Assembly: GCA_937859855.1 (NCBI GenBank) | Contig: CALMAR010000092.1 | Coordinates: 1-11,319 of the forward strand | Length of the DNA stretch: 11,319 nt | Direction: 5' to 3' | Source of the DNA: an uncultured Kineosporia sp. | Lineage (GTDB): Bacteria; Actinomycetota; Actinomycetes; Actinomycetales; Kineosporiaceae | Shown: piece by piece, positions 1 through 6,464 of the stretch | How positions within the stretch are numbered: the stretch's first letter is position 1 | Layout of the letters: the number at the start of each line of letters is the position of its first letter | Made by a program: the position numbers and the translations under genes | Notes under the pieces: generated by a model | What the model saw: only the letters and a program-made list of their open reading frames with translations | Told to the model about the DNA's origin: nothing | Databases searched by the model: none

Positions 1-278
1 CGGTAAGCCCGGGCCAGGGCCTGCCGGGCCTGCTGAGCACCTTCGGCCGTCAGCCGGTAGTAGCGGCGGGCTGGCCGGCCCGCGCTGCGCGGATCGACGT
101 CCTCCCAGCGCGATCCAAGCCACCCGGCCCCCTCCAGCCGGGCCAGGATCGGATGCACGGTGCCGCTGGGAAGGCCTGCGGCGTCGCCGATCTCGAGGCC
201 GTACAGCTCGGCGCCCGGATCGTCGAGGAGGGCGGTCAGCACTCGCTGGGTGGGGCTGGTCATCCTGAACTCGGCCAT
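1..278 (-). CDS. PadR-family transcriptional regulator, partial (3' end outside window)
   Basis: Only the first 92 codons are present; the gene runs off the left edge. The visible protein begins MAEFRMTSPTQRVLTALLDD and continues with ELYGLEIGDAAGLPSGTVHP, ILARLEGAGWL and then ARRYYRLTAEGAQQA. This is the PadR winged helix: recognition helix around GLPSGTVHPILARLE, and a beta-hairpin wing ending in the RRYYRLT signature, followed by the start of the C-terminal dimerisation helix. PadR proteins are usually small-molecule-responsive repressors that control themselves and a neighbouring transporter or efflux gene, so the target may lie left of this window. The ATG at 278 is favoured because a -10 hexamer ends 6 nt before it (leaderless transcript) and no Shine-Dalgarno is visible. 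It follows glgM on the same strand with a 58-nt gap, but has its own promoter and operator. Ligand and targets cannot be inferred. Confidence 0.88.
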   Translation of the reverse strand, partial: MAEFRMTSPTQRVLTALLDDPGAELYGLEIGDAAGLPSGTVHPILARLEGAGWLGSRWEDVDPRSAGRPARRYYRLTAEGAQQARQALARAY

Positions 279-283
279 GCACT

Positions 284-310
284 TACTCTACCTAGGGTCT
301 AGGTAGAGTA
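284..310. promoter_or_regulatory. 27-bp perfect palindrome, probable PadR operator
   Basis: TACTCTACCTAG (284-295) is followed by three bases and then its exact reverse complement CTAGGTAGAGTA (299-310). It ends 5 nt before the padR start codon. PadR repressors commonly bind palindromes in their own promoter, so autoregulation is the natural inference. The half-site TAGGTAGAGTA is not the ATGT-N8-ACAT motif described for Bacillus PadR. The symmetry is seen directly; binding is inferred. Confidence 0.75.
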
Positions 311-313
311 CAA
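285..313 (-). promoter_or_regulatory. padR leaderless promoter (-35 TTGTAC, 17-bp spacer, -10 TAGAGT)
   Basis: On the minus strand, TTGTAC (313-308) and TAGAGT (290-285) are separated by 17 bp. The -10 ends 6 nt before the A of the ATG at 278, so transcription would start at or next to the start codon. The palindrome covers the spacer and -10 completely, so a bound dimer would exclude RNA polymerase. Confidence 0.6.
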
Positions 314-336
314 GCAGTTGAGCTGTGCCGCAGGTT

Positions 337-1524
337 TCAGGTCCTGATCACGGACTGGTAGACCTCAATAGTGCGGTCGGCGATCGCGTCCCAGGAGAAC
401 AGCTGCTCGGCTCGGACTCGTCCGGCCCGGCCATACTCGCGAGCCTTGGCCGGGTCAGCGCACACCTCGGTCAGCACGGCGGCCAGGTCGTGCACGAACT
501 GCTCCGGATCGGTTGGCGTGCCGGTACCGTCCTGGACCTGATCGATAGGCACCAGCCGGCCGGTGACGCCGTCCTGCACCACCTCGGGAATGCCCCCGGT
601 GATGGTGCCGACCACGGCCGCCTCGCAGGCCATCGCCTCCAGGTTCACGATGCCGAGCGGCTCGTACACCGACGGGCAGATGAACGTGGTCGCCGCCGAC
701 AGCACCTTGCACAGCTCGTCGCGGGGCAGCATCCGCTGCAGCCAGATCACGCCGTCCCGGGTCTCCTGCAACTGTTCCACCAGGCCGGTCACCTCGGCCG
801 CGATCTCCGGCGTGTCCGGCGCACCCGCGCACAGCACGAGCTGGATCTCCGGTGGCAGCAGGGCAGCTGCCCGCAGCAGGTAGGGCAGCCCCTTCTGCCG
901 GGTGATCCGGCCGACGAACACGACGCTGGGACGGTCTGGATCCATCCCCACGGCTCGCACGGCGTCATCGTCGATCATCCGCTGCCAGCCGGACAGGTCG
1001 ATCCCGTTGTGCACGGTGGTCACCCGATCCGGGTTCACGCCGGGATAGCAGCGCAGGATGTCCGCGCGCATCCCGTCGCTGACCGCGATCACCGCGTCGG
1101 CTGCCTCATAGGCGGTTCGTTCGGCCCATGATGACAGTGCGTAACCGCCGCCCAGCTGCTCGGCCTTCCATGGCCGCAGCGGCTCCAGGCTGTGAGCGGA
1201 CAGCACATGCGGCACAGAGTGCAGCAGCTTGCCCAGGTGACCGCCGAGATTGGCGTACCAGGTGTGGGAATGGATCACGTCGGCGCCGCCGCAGTCATTG
1301 GCCATGGCCAGATCGACGCCGAAGGTGCGCAGCGCTGGGTTGGCCGTGGCCAGCGTCTCGGGCGACGGATACGCGTGCACCTCAGCCTCGGCCCGCGGCT
1401 CGCCGAACGTCCGGACCCGGACGTCGGCCCGCGATCTGAGCACGCTGGCCAGGTTCTCGACATGAACTCCGGCACCGCCGTAGATGTCTGGCGGGTATTC
1501 GCGGGTGAGAATGTCAACGCGCAT
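337..1524 (-). CDS. glgM: GlgM/GlgA-type GT4 glycosyltransferase (ADP-glucose-dependent maltose-1-phosphate or glycogen synthase)
   Basis: A 395-aa cytosolic GT-B glycosyltransferase. It opens MRVDILTREYPPDIYGGAGV, with the glycine-rich donor/acceptor loop at residues 16-19. The C-terminal domain carries GRITRQKG (R206, K211, nucleotide-phosphate contacts) and the retaining GT4 signature E-X7-E (E288, E296, in EPLGIVNLE). Length and N-terminus match the actinobacterial family typified by M. tuberculosis Rv1212c, first called GlgA and later shown to make maltose 1-phosphate from ADP-glucose and glucose 1-phosphate for the GlgE alpha-glucan pathway. Classical GT5 glycogen synthases are longer and begin with a KTGGL motif, absent here. 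The divergent glgC supplies ADP-glucose. A GTG at 1533 would add three residues, but the ATG at 1524 is preferred because TACGGT lies 7 nt upstream and family members start MRV. Whether it acts as GlgM or elongates glycogen cannot be settled from the sequence. Confidence 0.9.
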   Translation of the reverse strand: MRVDILTREYPPDIYGGAGVHVENLASVLRSRADVRVRTFGEPRAEAEVHAYPSPETLATANPALRTFGVDLAMANDCGGADVIHSHTWYANLGGHLGKLLHSVPHVLSAHSLEPLRPWKAEQLGGGYALSSWAERTAYEAADAVIAVSDGMRADILRCYPGVNPDRVTTVHNGIDLSGWQRMIDDDAVRAVGMDPDRPSVVFVGRITRQKGLPYLLRAAALLPPEIQLVLCAGAPDTPEIAAEVTGLVEQLQETRDGVIWLQRMLPRDELCKVLSAATTFICPSVYEPLGIVNLEAMACEAAVVGTITGGIPEVVQDGVTGRLVPIDQVQDGTGTPTDPEQFVHDLAAVLTEVCADPAKAREYGRAGRVRAEQLFSWDAIADRTIEVYQSVIRT

Positions 1525-1531
1525 GCAGGGC

Positions 1532-1537
1532 ACCGTA
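1532..1537 (-). promoter_or_regulatory. glgM -10 element (TACGGT), leaderless arrangement
   Basis: TACGGT on the minus strand lies 7 nt upstream of the ATG at 1524. No Shine-Dalgarno is visible, so a leaderless transcript is inferred. No convincing -35 was found. Confidence 0.45.
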
Positions 1538-1559
1538 GTGCGAGATTCGCCTCACGGCC

Positions 1560-1565
1560 TATGGT
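1560..1565 (+). promoter_or_regulatory. glgC -10 element (TATGGT), leaderless arrangement
   Basis: TATGGT ends 6 nt before the ATG at 1572, placing +1 on the A of the start codon. No purine-rich ribosome-binding site precedes the gene. The -35 match is poor. The whole divergent glgM-glgC gap is 47 bp, so polymerases on the two promoters would overlap. Confidence 0.5.
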
Positions 1566-1571
1566 CAGATC

Positions 1572-2813
1572 ATGGGAAATCCGAAGGTGATGGCCATCGT
1601 CCTCGCTGGGGGCGAAGGCAAGCGACTGATGCCCCTGACCGCCGACCGGGCCAAGCCAGCGGTGCCCTTCGGCGGCGTCTATCGCCTGGTGGACTTCGCT
1701 CTGAGTAATCTCGCCAACTCGGGCTACCTGAAGATGGTCGTGCTCACCCAGTACAAGTCGCACAGCCTCGACCGGCACATCTCCCAGGCCTGGCGGATGT
1801 CCACTCTGCTCGGCAACTACGTCGCTCCCGTGCCCGCCCAGCAGCGGGTCGGCAAGCGCTGGTATCTCGGCAGTGCCGACGCCATCTTTCAGAGCCTGAA
1901 CCTGGTCCGGGACGAGCGGCCCGACGTGATCGTGGTGGTCGGAGCCGACCACGTCTACCGGATGGACTTCTCCCAGATGGTCGCCCAGCACCTGGCCAGC
2001 GGGGCCGGCTGCACGGTCGCCGCGATCCGGCAGCCGATCGCCGAGGCCGACCAGTTCGGCGTGATCAAGACCTACGACGAGGACCCGGACCAGATCGAAG
2101 CCTTCCTGGAGAAGCCAAAGAACCCCAAGGGGCTGCCGGACTCACCCGGTGAGGTGCTGGCCTCGATGGGCAACTACGTCTTCGACGCCAAGGCGCTGGT
2201 CGATGCGGTCACCACGGACGCCGACAACCCCGAGTCCCGGCATGACATGGGCGGCGACATCGTCCCCTACTTCGTCGATCGCGGTGAGGCCGCCGCCTAC
2301 GACTTCAAGGACAACGACGTGCCCGGCTCGACCGACCGGGACCGGAACTACTGGCGGGACGTCGGAACCATCGAGGCCTACTTCGAGGCGCAGATGGACT
2401 TGATCTCGGTGCACCCGGTGTTCAACCTCTACAACTACGACTGGCCGCTGTTCACCCAGCTCGGGCCGTGGCCCCCGGCCAAGTTCGTGCACGGCTGGCA
2501 GGGACGGATCGGGCACGCCGTGAACTCCATCGTCTCCCCCGGCTCGGTGGTGTCCGGCTCGTTCGTGGAGAACTCAGTACTGTCGCCCAACGTGATGGTG
2601 CACTCCTGGTCGACGGTGAGCGAATCGGTGCTGATGGACAATGTGACTATCGGCCGGCACGCCGTGGTGCGCCGAACCATTCTGGACAAGAACGTCGAGG
2701 TGCCCGAGGGGGCGAGGATCGGAATGGATCCGGACGAGGATCGAGCCCGCGGCTTCATCGTCACCGACAGTGGGATCACCATCGTCGGCAAGGGTCAGCA
2801 GGTGCCCAACTGA
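1572..2813 (+). CDS. glgC: Glucose-1-phosphate adenylyltransferase (ADP-glucose pyrophosphorylase)
   Basis: Converts glucose 1-phosphate and ATP to ADP-glucose and pyrophosphate, the committed step of bacterial alpha-glucan synthesis. The 413-aa protein has the family's usual length. The nucleotide-binding loop GGEGKRL is at residues 13-19, followed by [15 protein letters not shown] with the conserved Arg and Lys. WYLGSADA (97-104), the GADHVYRMD metal-site motif (124-132), the FLEKP sugar-phosphate motif (178-182) and WRDVGT (261-266) are all present. The C-terminal third (about 300-390) shows the hexapeptide-like pattern of the left-handed beta-helix used for oligomerisation and allostery. 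It is divergent from glgM, which consumes its product. Its stop codon shares one base with the start of the next gene (TGATG at 2811-2815), so translational coupling with the oxidoreductase is likely. Confidence 0.97.
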   Translation: MGNPKVMAIVLAGGEGKRLMPLTADRAKPAVPFGGVYRLVDFALSNLANSGYLKMVVLTQYKSHSLDRHISQAWRMSTLLGNYVAPVPAQQRVGKRWYLGSADAIFQSLNLVRDERPDVIVVVGADHVYRMDFSQMVAQHLASGAGCTVAAIRQPIAEADQFGVIKTYDEDPDQIEAFLEKPKNPKGLPDSPGEVLASMGNYVFDAKALVDAVTTDADNPESRHDMGGDIVPYFVDRGEAAAYDFKDNDVPGSTDRDRNYWRDVGTIEAYFEAQMDLISVHPVFNLYNYDWPLFTQLGPWPPAKFVHGWQGRIGHAVNSIVSPGSVVSGSFVENSVLSPNVMVHSWSTVSESVLMDNVTIGRHAVVRRTILDKNVEVPEGARIGMDPDEDRARGFIVTDSGITIVGKGQQVPN

Positions 2814-3589
2814 TGGCCCGCCCGATCCGGGTCGGTGTGCAGATCCAGCCGCAGCATGCGGACTACGCCGACATCCGGCGCGCCGTCGCCGCGGCCGAGG
2901 AGATCGGCGCCGACATCGCCTTCAACTGGGACCACTTCTACCCGCTGAACGGTGATCCGGACGGCAAGCACTTCGAGTGCTGGACCATGCTCGCCGCCTG
3001 GGCCGAAGCGACGTCGAGGATCGAGATCGGGGCCCTGGTCACCTGCAACAGCTATCGCAATCCGGACCTGCTGGCCGACATGGCCCGGACGGTCGACCAC
3101 ATCAGCGCAGGCCGGCTGATCCTCGGTATCGGTGCGGGCTGGTTCGAGAAGGACTACGACGAATACGGTTTCGACTTCGGCACGGCCGGATCCCGGCTGG
3201 CCGATCTGGAGCAGGCACTCCCCCGGATCGAAGCTCGCTGGGCCAGGCTCAATCCGCCTCCGACCCGGGACATTCCGATCCTGATCGGCGGTGGCGGGGA
3301 GAAGAAGACGCTGCGGTACACCGCCCGTCACGCCGACATCTGGCACAGCTTCGGCGACGTCGAGGTGCTCCGGCGCAAGAGCCGGATCCTGGACCAGTGG
3401 TGCGCCGAAGAGGGCCGCGACCCGGCTGACATCGAACGTTCGATCGCCGTGCAGAAGTCACCCGAGAAGGCCGGTCCAGAACTGGTGGAAGCGGGGGCCA
3501 GCCTTTTCACGGTTGGGATCAGCGGTCCCCGTTACGACCTGGGGATGCTCCGGGACTGGACCTCCTGGCGGGACGAGCAGAACGCCTGA
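2813..3589 (+). CDS. LLM-class F420-dependent oxidoreductase, copy 1
   Basis: A 258-aa TIM-barrel flavin/F420-dependent oxidoreductase of the luciferase-like monooxygenase superfamily. Features are an N-terminal barrel strand RVGVQIQPQH, the NWDHFYPL motif (38-45), HFECWTMLAAWAEATSRIEI (53-72), YRNPDLLADMARTVDHIS (81-98), GRLILGIGAGW (100-110) typical of F420-binding members, and PILIGGGGEKKTLRYTARHA (155-174) for cofactor phosphate contacts. It resembles a subfamily annotated as a probable F420-dependent oxidoreductase in many actinobacteria, with unknown substrate. The start at 2813 is chosen because it gives the family N-terminus and overlaps the glgC stop by one base; the reading frame stays open far upstream inside glgC, but that extension has no homologous look. 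It is about two-thirds identical by eye to the next gene, so the two are tandem duplicates. A link to glycogen metabolism rests on position only. Confidence 0.9.
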   Translation: MARPIRVGVQIQPQHADYADIRRAVAAAEEIGADIAFNWDHFYPLNGDPDGKHFECWTMLAAWAEATSRIEIGALVTCNSYRNPDLLADMARTVDHISAGRLILGIGAGWFEKDYDEYGFDFGTAGSRLADLEQALPRIEARWARLNPPPTRDIPILIGGGGEKKTLRYTARHADIWHSFGDVEVLRRKSRILDQWCAEEGRDPADIERSIAVQKSPEKAGPELVEAGASLFTVGISGPRYDLGMLRDWTSWRDEQNA

Positions 3590-3596
3590 GCTGGCC

Positions 3597-4442
3597 ATGC
3601 CCCGCCGCAGGATCCGGATCGCCTTCAGCGTTCAGCCTCAGCACGCCAGTTATGAAGCGATCCGTGATGCCGTGCGGGCCGCCGATGAAGCCGGGGCTGA
3701 CCTGGTCACCTGCTGGGACCACTTCTTTCCGCTGTTTGGCGACCTGGACGGCCAGCATTTCGAGTGCTGGACCATGCTGGCCGCTTGGGCCGAGGTGACC
3801 TCCCGGGTGGAGATCGCGCCACTGGTCACGCCCCCGGCATACCGCAATCCAGACCTGCTCGCGGACATGGCCCGCACGATCGATCACATCAGCCAAGGCC
3901 GTTTCATTCTCGGCCTGGGTGCGGGCTGGAGTCAGCGGGACCACGACGAATACGGGTTCGAATTCGGCACCCCCGGCTCGCGGCTGGCCGGACTGGAACA
4001 GGCCATCCCCCGTATCCAGGGGCGCTGGGCCCGGCTGAATCCGCCTCCGGTGCGGGACATCCCGATCCTGATCGGCGGGGGCGGGGAGAAGAAGACGCTC
4101 CGCTACACCGCCCGCCACGCCGCCATCTGGCATGGGATCGGTGACATCGCCGATCTGGCCCGCAAGAGCGAAGTCCTGGATGAGTGGTGCGCCGCCGAGG
4201 GGCGGGACCCAGCGGAGATCGAGCGTTCCACGGTGGCGGGCCGGCCGACCACCGGCGGCGCGCCGTCCGTCCAGGTGCCTCCCGAGGAGCTGGGACCACG
4301 GTTGCTGGACGCCGGTTTCACCCTGCTGAACGTCCGCCAGCAGGGACCGCGCTATGACCTCGGCCCGCTGCGCGAGTGGCTGGCCTGGCGCGATCAGGTC
4401 AACGCCGTCCAGCCGGCGGGCCGGTCGGCCGGTGCCTGCTGA
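3597..4442 (+). CDS. LLM-class F420-dependent oxidoreductase, copy 2
   Basis: A 281-aa paralogue of the preceding gene, 7 nt downstream. It keeps CWDHFFPL, HFECWTMLAAWAE, YRNPDLLADMARTIDHIS, GRFILGLGAGW and PILIGGGGEKKTLRYTARHA, so cofactor binding should be intact. Differences cluster around the likely substrate pocket (copy 1 ALVTCNSYR versus PLVTPPAYR; GWFEKDYDEYG versus GWSQRDHDEYG). After IERS it carries a Gly/Pro-rich insertion (TTGGAPSVQVPPEEL), and it has a longer tail ending GRSAGAC. The start ATG at 3597 gives MPRRRIRIAFSVQPQH, colinear with copy 1; the frame is open upstream inside copy 1 but that part is a shadow. The shared core with altered pocket residues suggests the duplicates act on different substrates. 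Function unknown; F420 rather than FMN use is inferred from family resemblance. Confidence 0.88.
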   Translation: MPRRRIRIAFSVQPQHASYEAIRDAVRAADEAGADLVTCWDHFFPLFGDLDGQHFECWTMLAAWAEVTSRVEIAPLVTPPAYRNPDLLADMARTIDHISQGRFILGLGAGWSQRDHDEYGFEFGTPGSRLAGLEQAIPRIQGRWARLNPPPVRDIPILIGGGGEKKTLRYTARHAAIWHGIGDIADLARKSEVLDEWCAAEGRDPAEIERSTVAGRPTTGGAPSVQVPPEELGPRLLDAGFTLLNVRQQGPRYDLGPLREWLAWRDQVNAVQPAGRSAGAC

Positions 4443-4548
4443 GCTGCCCTGGTGGCGAACATCCGGCGGGAGTGCCGGTCCACGTGAGACTGGTCGCAGG
4501 AGCCCGCCCGTCCGGGTTCTGCTGGACGATCGGTACCGCTTGACTCGA

Positions 4549-4554
4549 TAGCCT
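4549..4554 (+). promoter_or_regulatory. serB -10 element (TAGCCT), leaderless arrangement
   Basis: TAGCCT ends 6 nt before the GTG at 4561 and no ribosome-binding site is visible. A weak -35 candidate (TGGACG, 4523-4528) sits 20 bp upstream, longer than ideal. The rest of the 118-nt gap after the oxidoreductase gene holds only a weak 5-bp hairpin. Confidence 0.45.
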
Positions 4555-4560
4555 CGACCG

Positions 4561-5787
4561 GTGATCGAACCCGGCACTGCCATTGTGCCCACGCCCGCCG
4601 AGCCCGGCCTGGACGCGACCGTGCTGGTCACTCTCACCGGCGCCGACCGGCCAGGAGTGACCACAACAGTGTTCGAGGCGCTCAGCCTGCCCGGAGTGGA
4701 CGTGCTGGACGTGGAGCAGGTGGTGGTACGCGGTCACCTGACCCTGGCCGTACTGGTCAGCACCGGCCCGGACGAGGGTCAGGTGCTGGCCGCTGTGCAC
4801 CGGGCCGGGCGTGAGCTGGGCCTGCACGTGTCGGGCGTCGCTGGCCACGGTGACAACGCCCCCCGGCGGCGAAACCGGCTGGCGGTGACCCTGCTGGGCA
4901 ATCCGGTCGCCCCGGGTGCGATCGCGGGAGTGGCCCGGCGAATCGCCGCTCAGGGAGCGAACATCGACCGGGTCCGGCGGCTTTCCCGTTACCCGGTGAC
5001 CACTTTCGAGCTCGACCTGTCCGGCGGTGACCCGGCGGTGCTGAAGCGCGAACTGGCGCTGGAAGCCACTGTGCATCGGGTCGACATCGCCGTGTCGGCG
5101 ACCGGTCTGGCCCGGCAGGGACGGCGGCTGGTGGTGATGGATGTCGATTCCACCCTGATCCAGGACGAGGTGATCGAACTTCTGGCCGAACATGCGGGCC
5201 GCGCTGCCGAGGTGGCAGCGATGACTGAGGCCGCGATGCGCGGTGAGCTGGACTTCGCGACCAGCCTGCACCAGCGGGTGGCCGCGCTGGCGGGGCTGCC
5301 GGAGCCGGTTCTGGAGCAGGTTCGGGGCGCGATAAGGCTCACTCCGGGGGCGCGGACGCTGTGCCGGACTCTGCTCCAGCTGGGTTTCACCCTGGGTGTG
5401 GTCTCCGGCGGGTTCATCGAGGTGGTGGCACCGCTGGCCGCTGAGCTCGGCATCCAGCACGTCGCGGCGAACCGGCTCGAGGTGGTCAACGGCCAGCTCA
5501 CCGGCAGACTGCTGGGAGACGTGATCGATCGGGCCGGAAAAGCCGCTGCCCTGCGGGCTTTCGCTGAGCTGGAGGGACTCCCGATGTCCCGGACGGTGGC
5601 CATCGGCGACGGCGCCAATGACCTGGACATGCTGGCCGCCGCCGAATTGGGCGTGGCTTTCAACGCCAAGCCGCTGGTCCGGGCGCAGGCGGACACGAGC
5701 GTCACAGTGCCGTATCTGGACGCCGTGCTCTACCTGCTGGGCATCTCCCGCGCCGACATCGAGGACGCCGACCCGCTCAACCTGTGA
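4561..5787 (+). CDS. serB: Phosphoserine phosphatase SerB (ACT-like domains plus HAD phosphatase)
   Basis: Hydrolyses O-phospho-L-serine to serine, the last step of the phosphorylated serine pathway, in the cytosol. The 408-aa protein has the long actinobacterial architecture of M. tuberculosis SerB2: two ACT-like domains (about 18-95 and 102-175) expected to bind amino acids and control activity, then a HAD phosphatase. HAD motif I is MDVDSTLIQDE with nucleophile D194 and acid/base D196; motif II is VVSGGF with S282; the motif III lysine lies in RAGKAAALR; motif IV is GDGANDLDM with D350 and D354. All catalytic residues are present. The GTG start is supported by the TAGCCT hexamer immediately upstream and by the full first ACT domain. 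It has its own promoter candidate and is followed by a 162-nt gap before the phosphatase gene, so it may be monocistronic. Confidence 0.96.
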   Translation: MIEPGTAIVPTPAEPGLDATVLVTLTGADRPGVTTTVFEALSLPGVDVLDVEQVVVRGHLTLAVLVSTGPDEGQVLAAVHRAGRELGLHVSGVAGHGDNAPRRRNRLAVTLLGNPVAPGAIAGVARRIAAQGANIDRVRRLSRYPVTTFELDLSGGDPAVLKRELALEATVHRVDIAVSATGLARQGRRLVVMDVDSTLIQDEVIELLAEHAGRAAEVAAMTEAAMRGELDFATSLHQRVAALAGLPEPVLEQVRGAIRLTPGARTLCRTLLQLGFTLGVVSGGFIEVVAPLAAELGIQHVAANRLEVVNGQLTGRLLGDVIDRAGKAAALRAFAELEGLPMSRTVAIGDGANDLDMLAAAELGVAFNAKPLVRAQADTSVTVPYLDAVLYLLGISRADIEDADPLNL

Positions 5788-5949
5788 TCTGGCCAGCGGG
5801 CGAGCCAAGCAAGGCCGGCTCCACGGGCGGTTCGTCGTTGCGGACCGCCGCGGTGATCGCCGCCTTGGCCACGGAGTTTGCCAGAATCACTGAGCATGCG
5901 GGAGCACACTGGCGATCGTGGTCAGAAGGAGCCCCGCCGAGGAGGGCCG
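5788..5949. other. serB-sixA intergenic region with two doubtful small ORFs
   Basis: This gap keeps a coding-like composition. On the minus strand a GTG at 5890 opens 37 codons to 5777 (begins VILANSVAKAAITAAVRNDE), with about 80% G/C at third positions but no ribosome-binding site or -10 element. On the plus strand a GTG at 5784 overlaps the serB stop by 4 bases and opens a frame with similar third-position bias, but it would run 320 bases into sixA. A 6-bp inverted repeat (GGCGGT 5826-5831, ACCGCC 5844-5849) has no T-tract. Neither ORF is convincing as a gene. Confidence 0.3.
5940..5945 (+). promoter_or_regulatory. sixA Shine-Dalgarno (AGGAGG)
   Basis: AGGAGG lies 4 nt upstream of the ATG at 5950, a slightly short spacing. 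It decides the start against an in-frame TTG 24 codons upstream that has no such site. sixA is one of the few genes here with a clear leader-type initiation signal. Confidence 0.7.
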
Positions 5950-6453
5950 ATGCACCGTCTATTGCTCCTGCGGCACGCGAAAGCCGCATGGCCGCAAGGA
6001 GTTCTCGATCGAGATCGTCCGCTCGCCGATCGGGGCCGGGACGATGCCGAAGTCGCCGCGACCCTGTTCGGGAAGGTTCCGGGTCCCGATCTGGTGCTCT
6101 GTTCGCCCGCACTACGCACCCGCCAGACCTGGCAGATCGCTGGCGCCCGGCTGGATCCCGTACCGCCGGTGCGGTACGAGCAGGCGGTCTACCAGGCCAC
6201 TGCCGGGGATCTGATCGCCCTGGTGCGCGGCCTGTCCGAGGACACCGGCACAGCGCTGATCGTGGGTCATGAGCCGGGGATGTCGAGGACGGCTCTGTCG
6301 CTGGCCGGATCAGGGTCCGACGCTATGGCGGTGGAGCAGGTTCAGCGCAAGTTTCCGACCTGCGCCATCGCCGTGCTGAGCCTGCACGTGGCCTGGGCCC
6401 AGCTGGTCCCGGGCTCGGCGGCGCTGAAGCAGGTGAACGTGCCGCGGGCCTGA
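5950..6453 (+). CDS. sixA: SixA-type histidine phosphatase
   Basis: A 167-aa single-domain member of the histidine phosphatase (phosphoglycerate mutase-like) superfamily. It opens MHRLLLLRHAKAAW, where RHA replaces RHG, the SixA-type version of the motif; H9 is the nucleophile. R8, R56 (CSPALRTRQTW) and H107 (VGHEPGM) complete the phosphate pocket. E. coli SixA dephosphorylates phosphohistidine on signalling and PTS proteins; the substrate of actinobacterial members is mostly unknown. Length and all catalytic residues are normal. Its stop is 11 nt from the convergent fabI stop with no terminator seen between, so the two transcripts probably overlap at their 3' ends. Function beyond phosphatase chemistry is not inferable. 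Confidence 0.85.
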   Translation: MHRLLLLRHAKAAWPQGVLDRDRPLADRGRDDAEVAATLFGKVPGPDLVLCSPALRTRQTWQIAGARLDPVPPVRYEQAVYQATAGDLIALVRGLSEDTGTALIVGHEPGMSRTALSLAGSGSDAMAVEQVQRKFPTCAIAVLSLHVAWAQLVPGSAALKQVNVPRA

Positions 6454-6464
6454 CCTGAGCCGAT

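Noticed and set aside
325..1131. Long plus-strand open frame opposite glgM
   Set aside because: It has no recognisable motif; it is the antisense shadow of a well-supported glycosyltransferase, a usual effect of high GC.
1525..1533. GTG start adding MPC to glgM
   Set aside because: It lies within the proposed -10 element, and homologues begin at MRV.
2468..2812. Upstream in-frame extension of oxidoreductase copy 1 into glgC
   Set aside because: It overlaps conserved glgC codons and has a low-complexity Arg/Gly-rich translation; the family N-terminus begins at 2813.
4463..4478. Hairpin CCGGC...GCCGG after oxidoreductase copy 2 as a terminator
   Set aside because: It has only 5 bp and no T-tract; such stems arise by chance at this GC content.
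5784..6272. Plus-strand gene coupled to serB through a GTGA overlap
   Set aside because: It would overlap sixA by over 300 bases and turns into Arg/Ser-rich sequence there; sixA has clear catalytic motifs and a ribosome-binding site.
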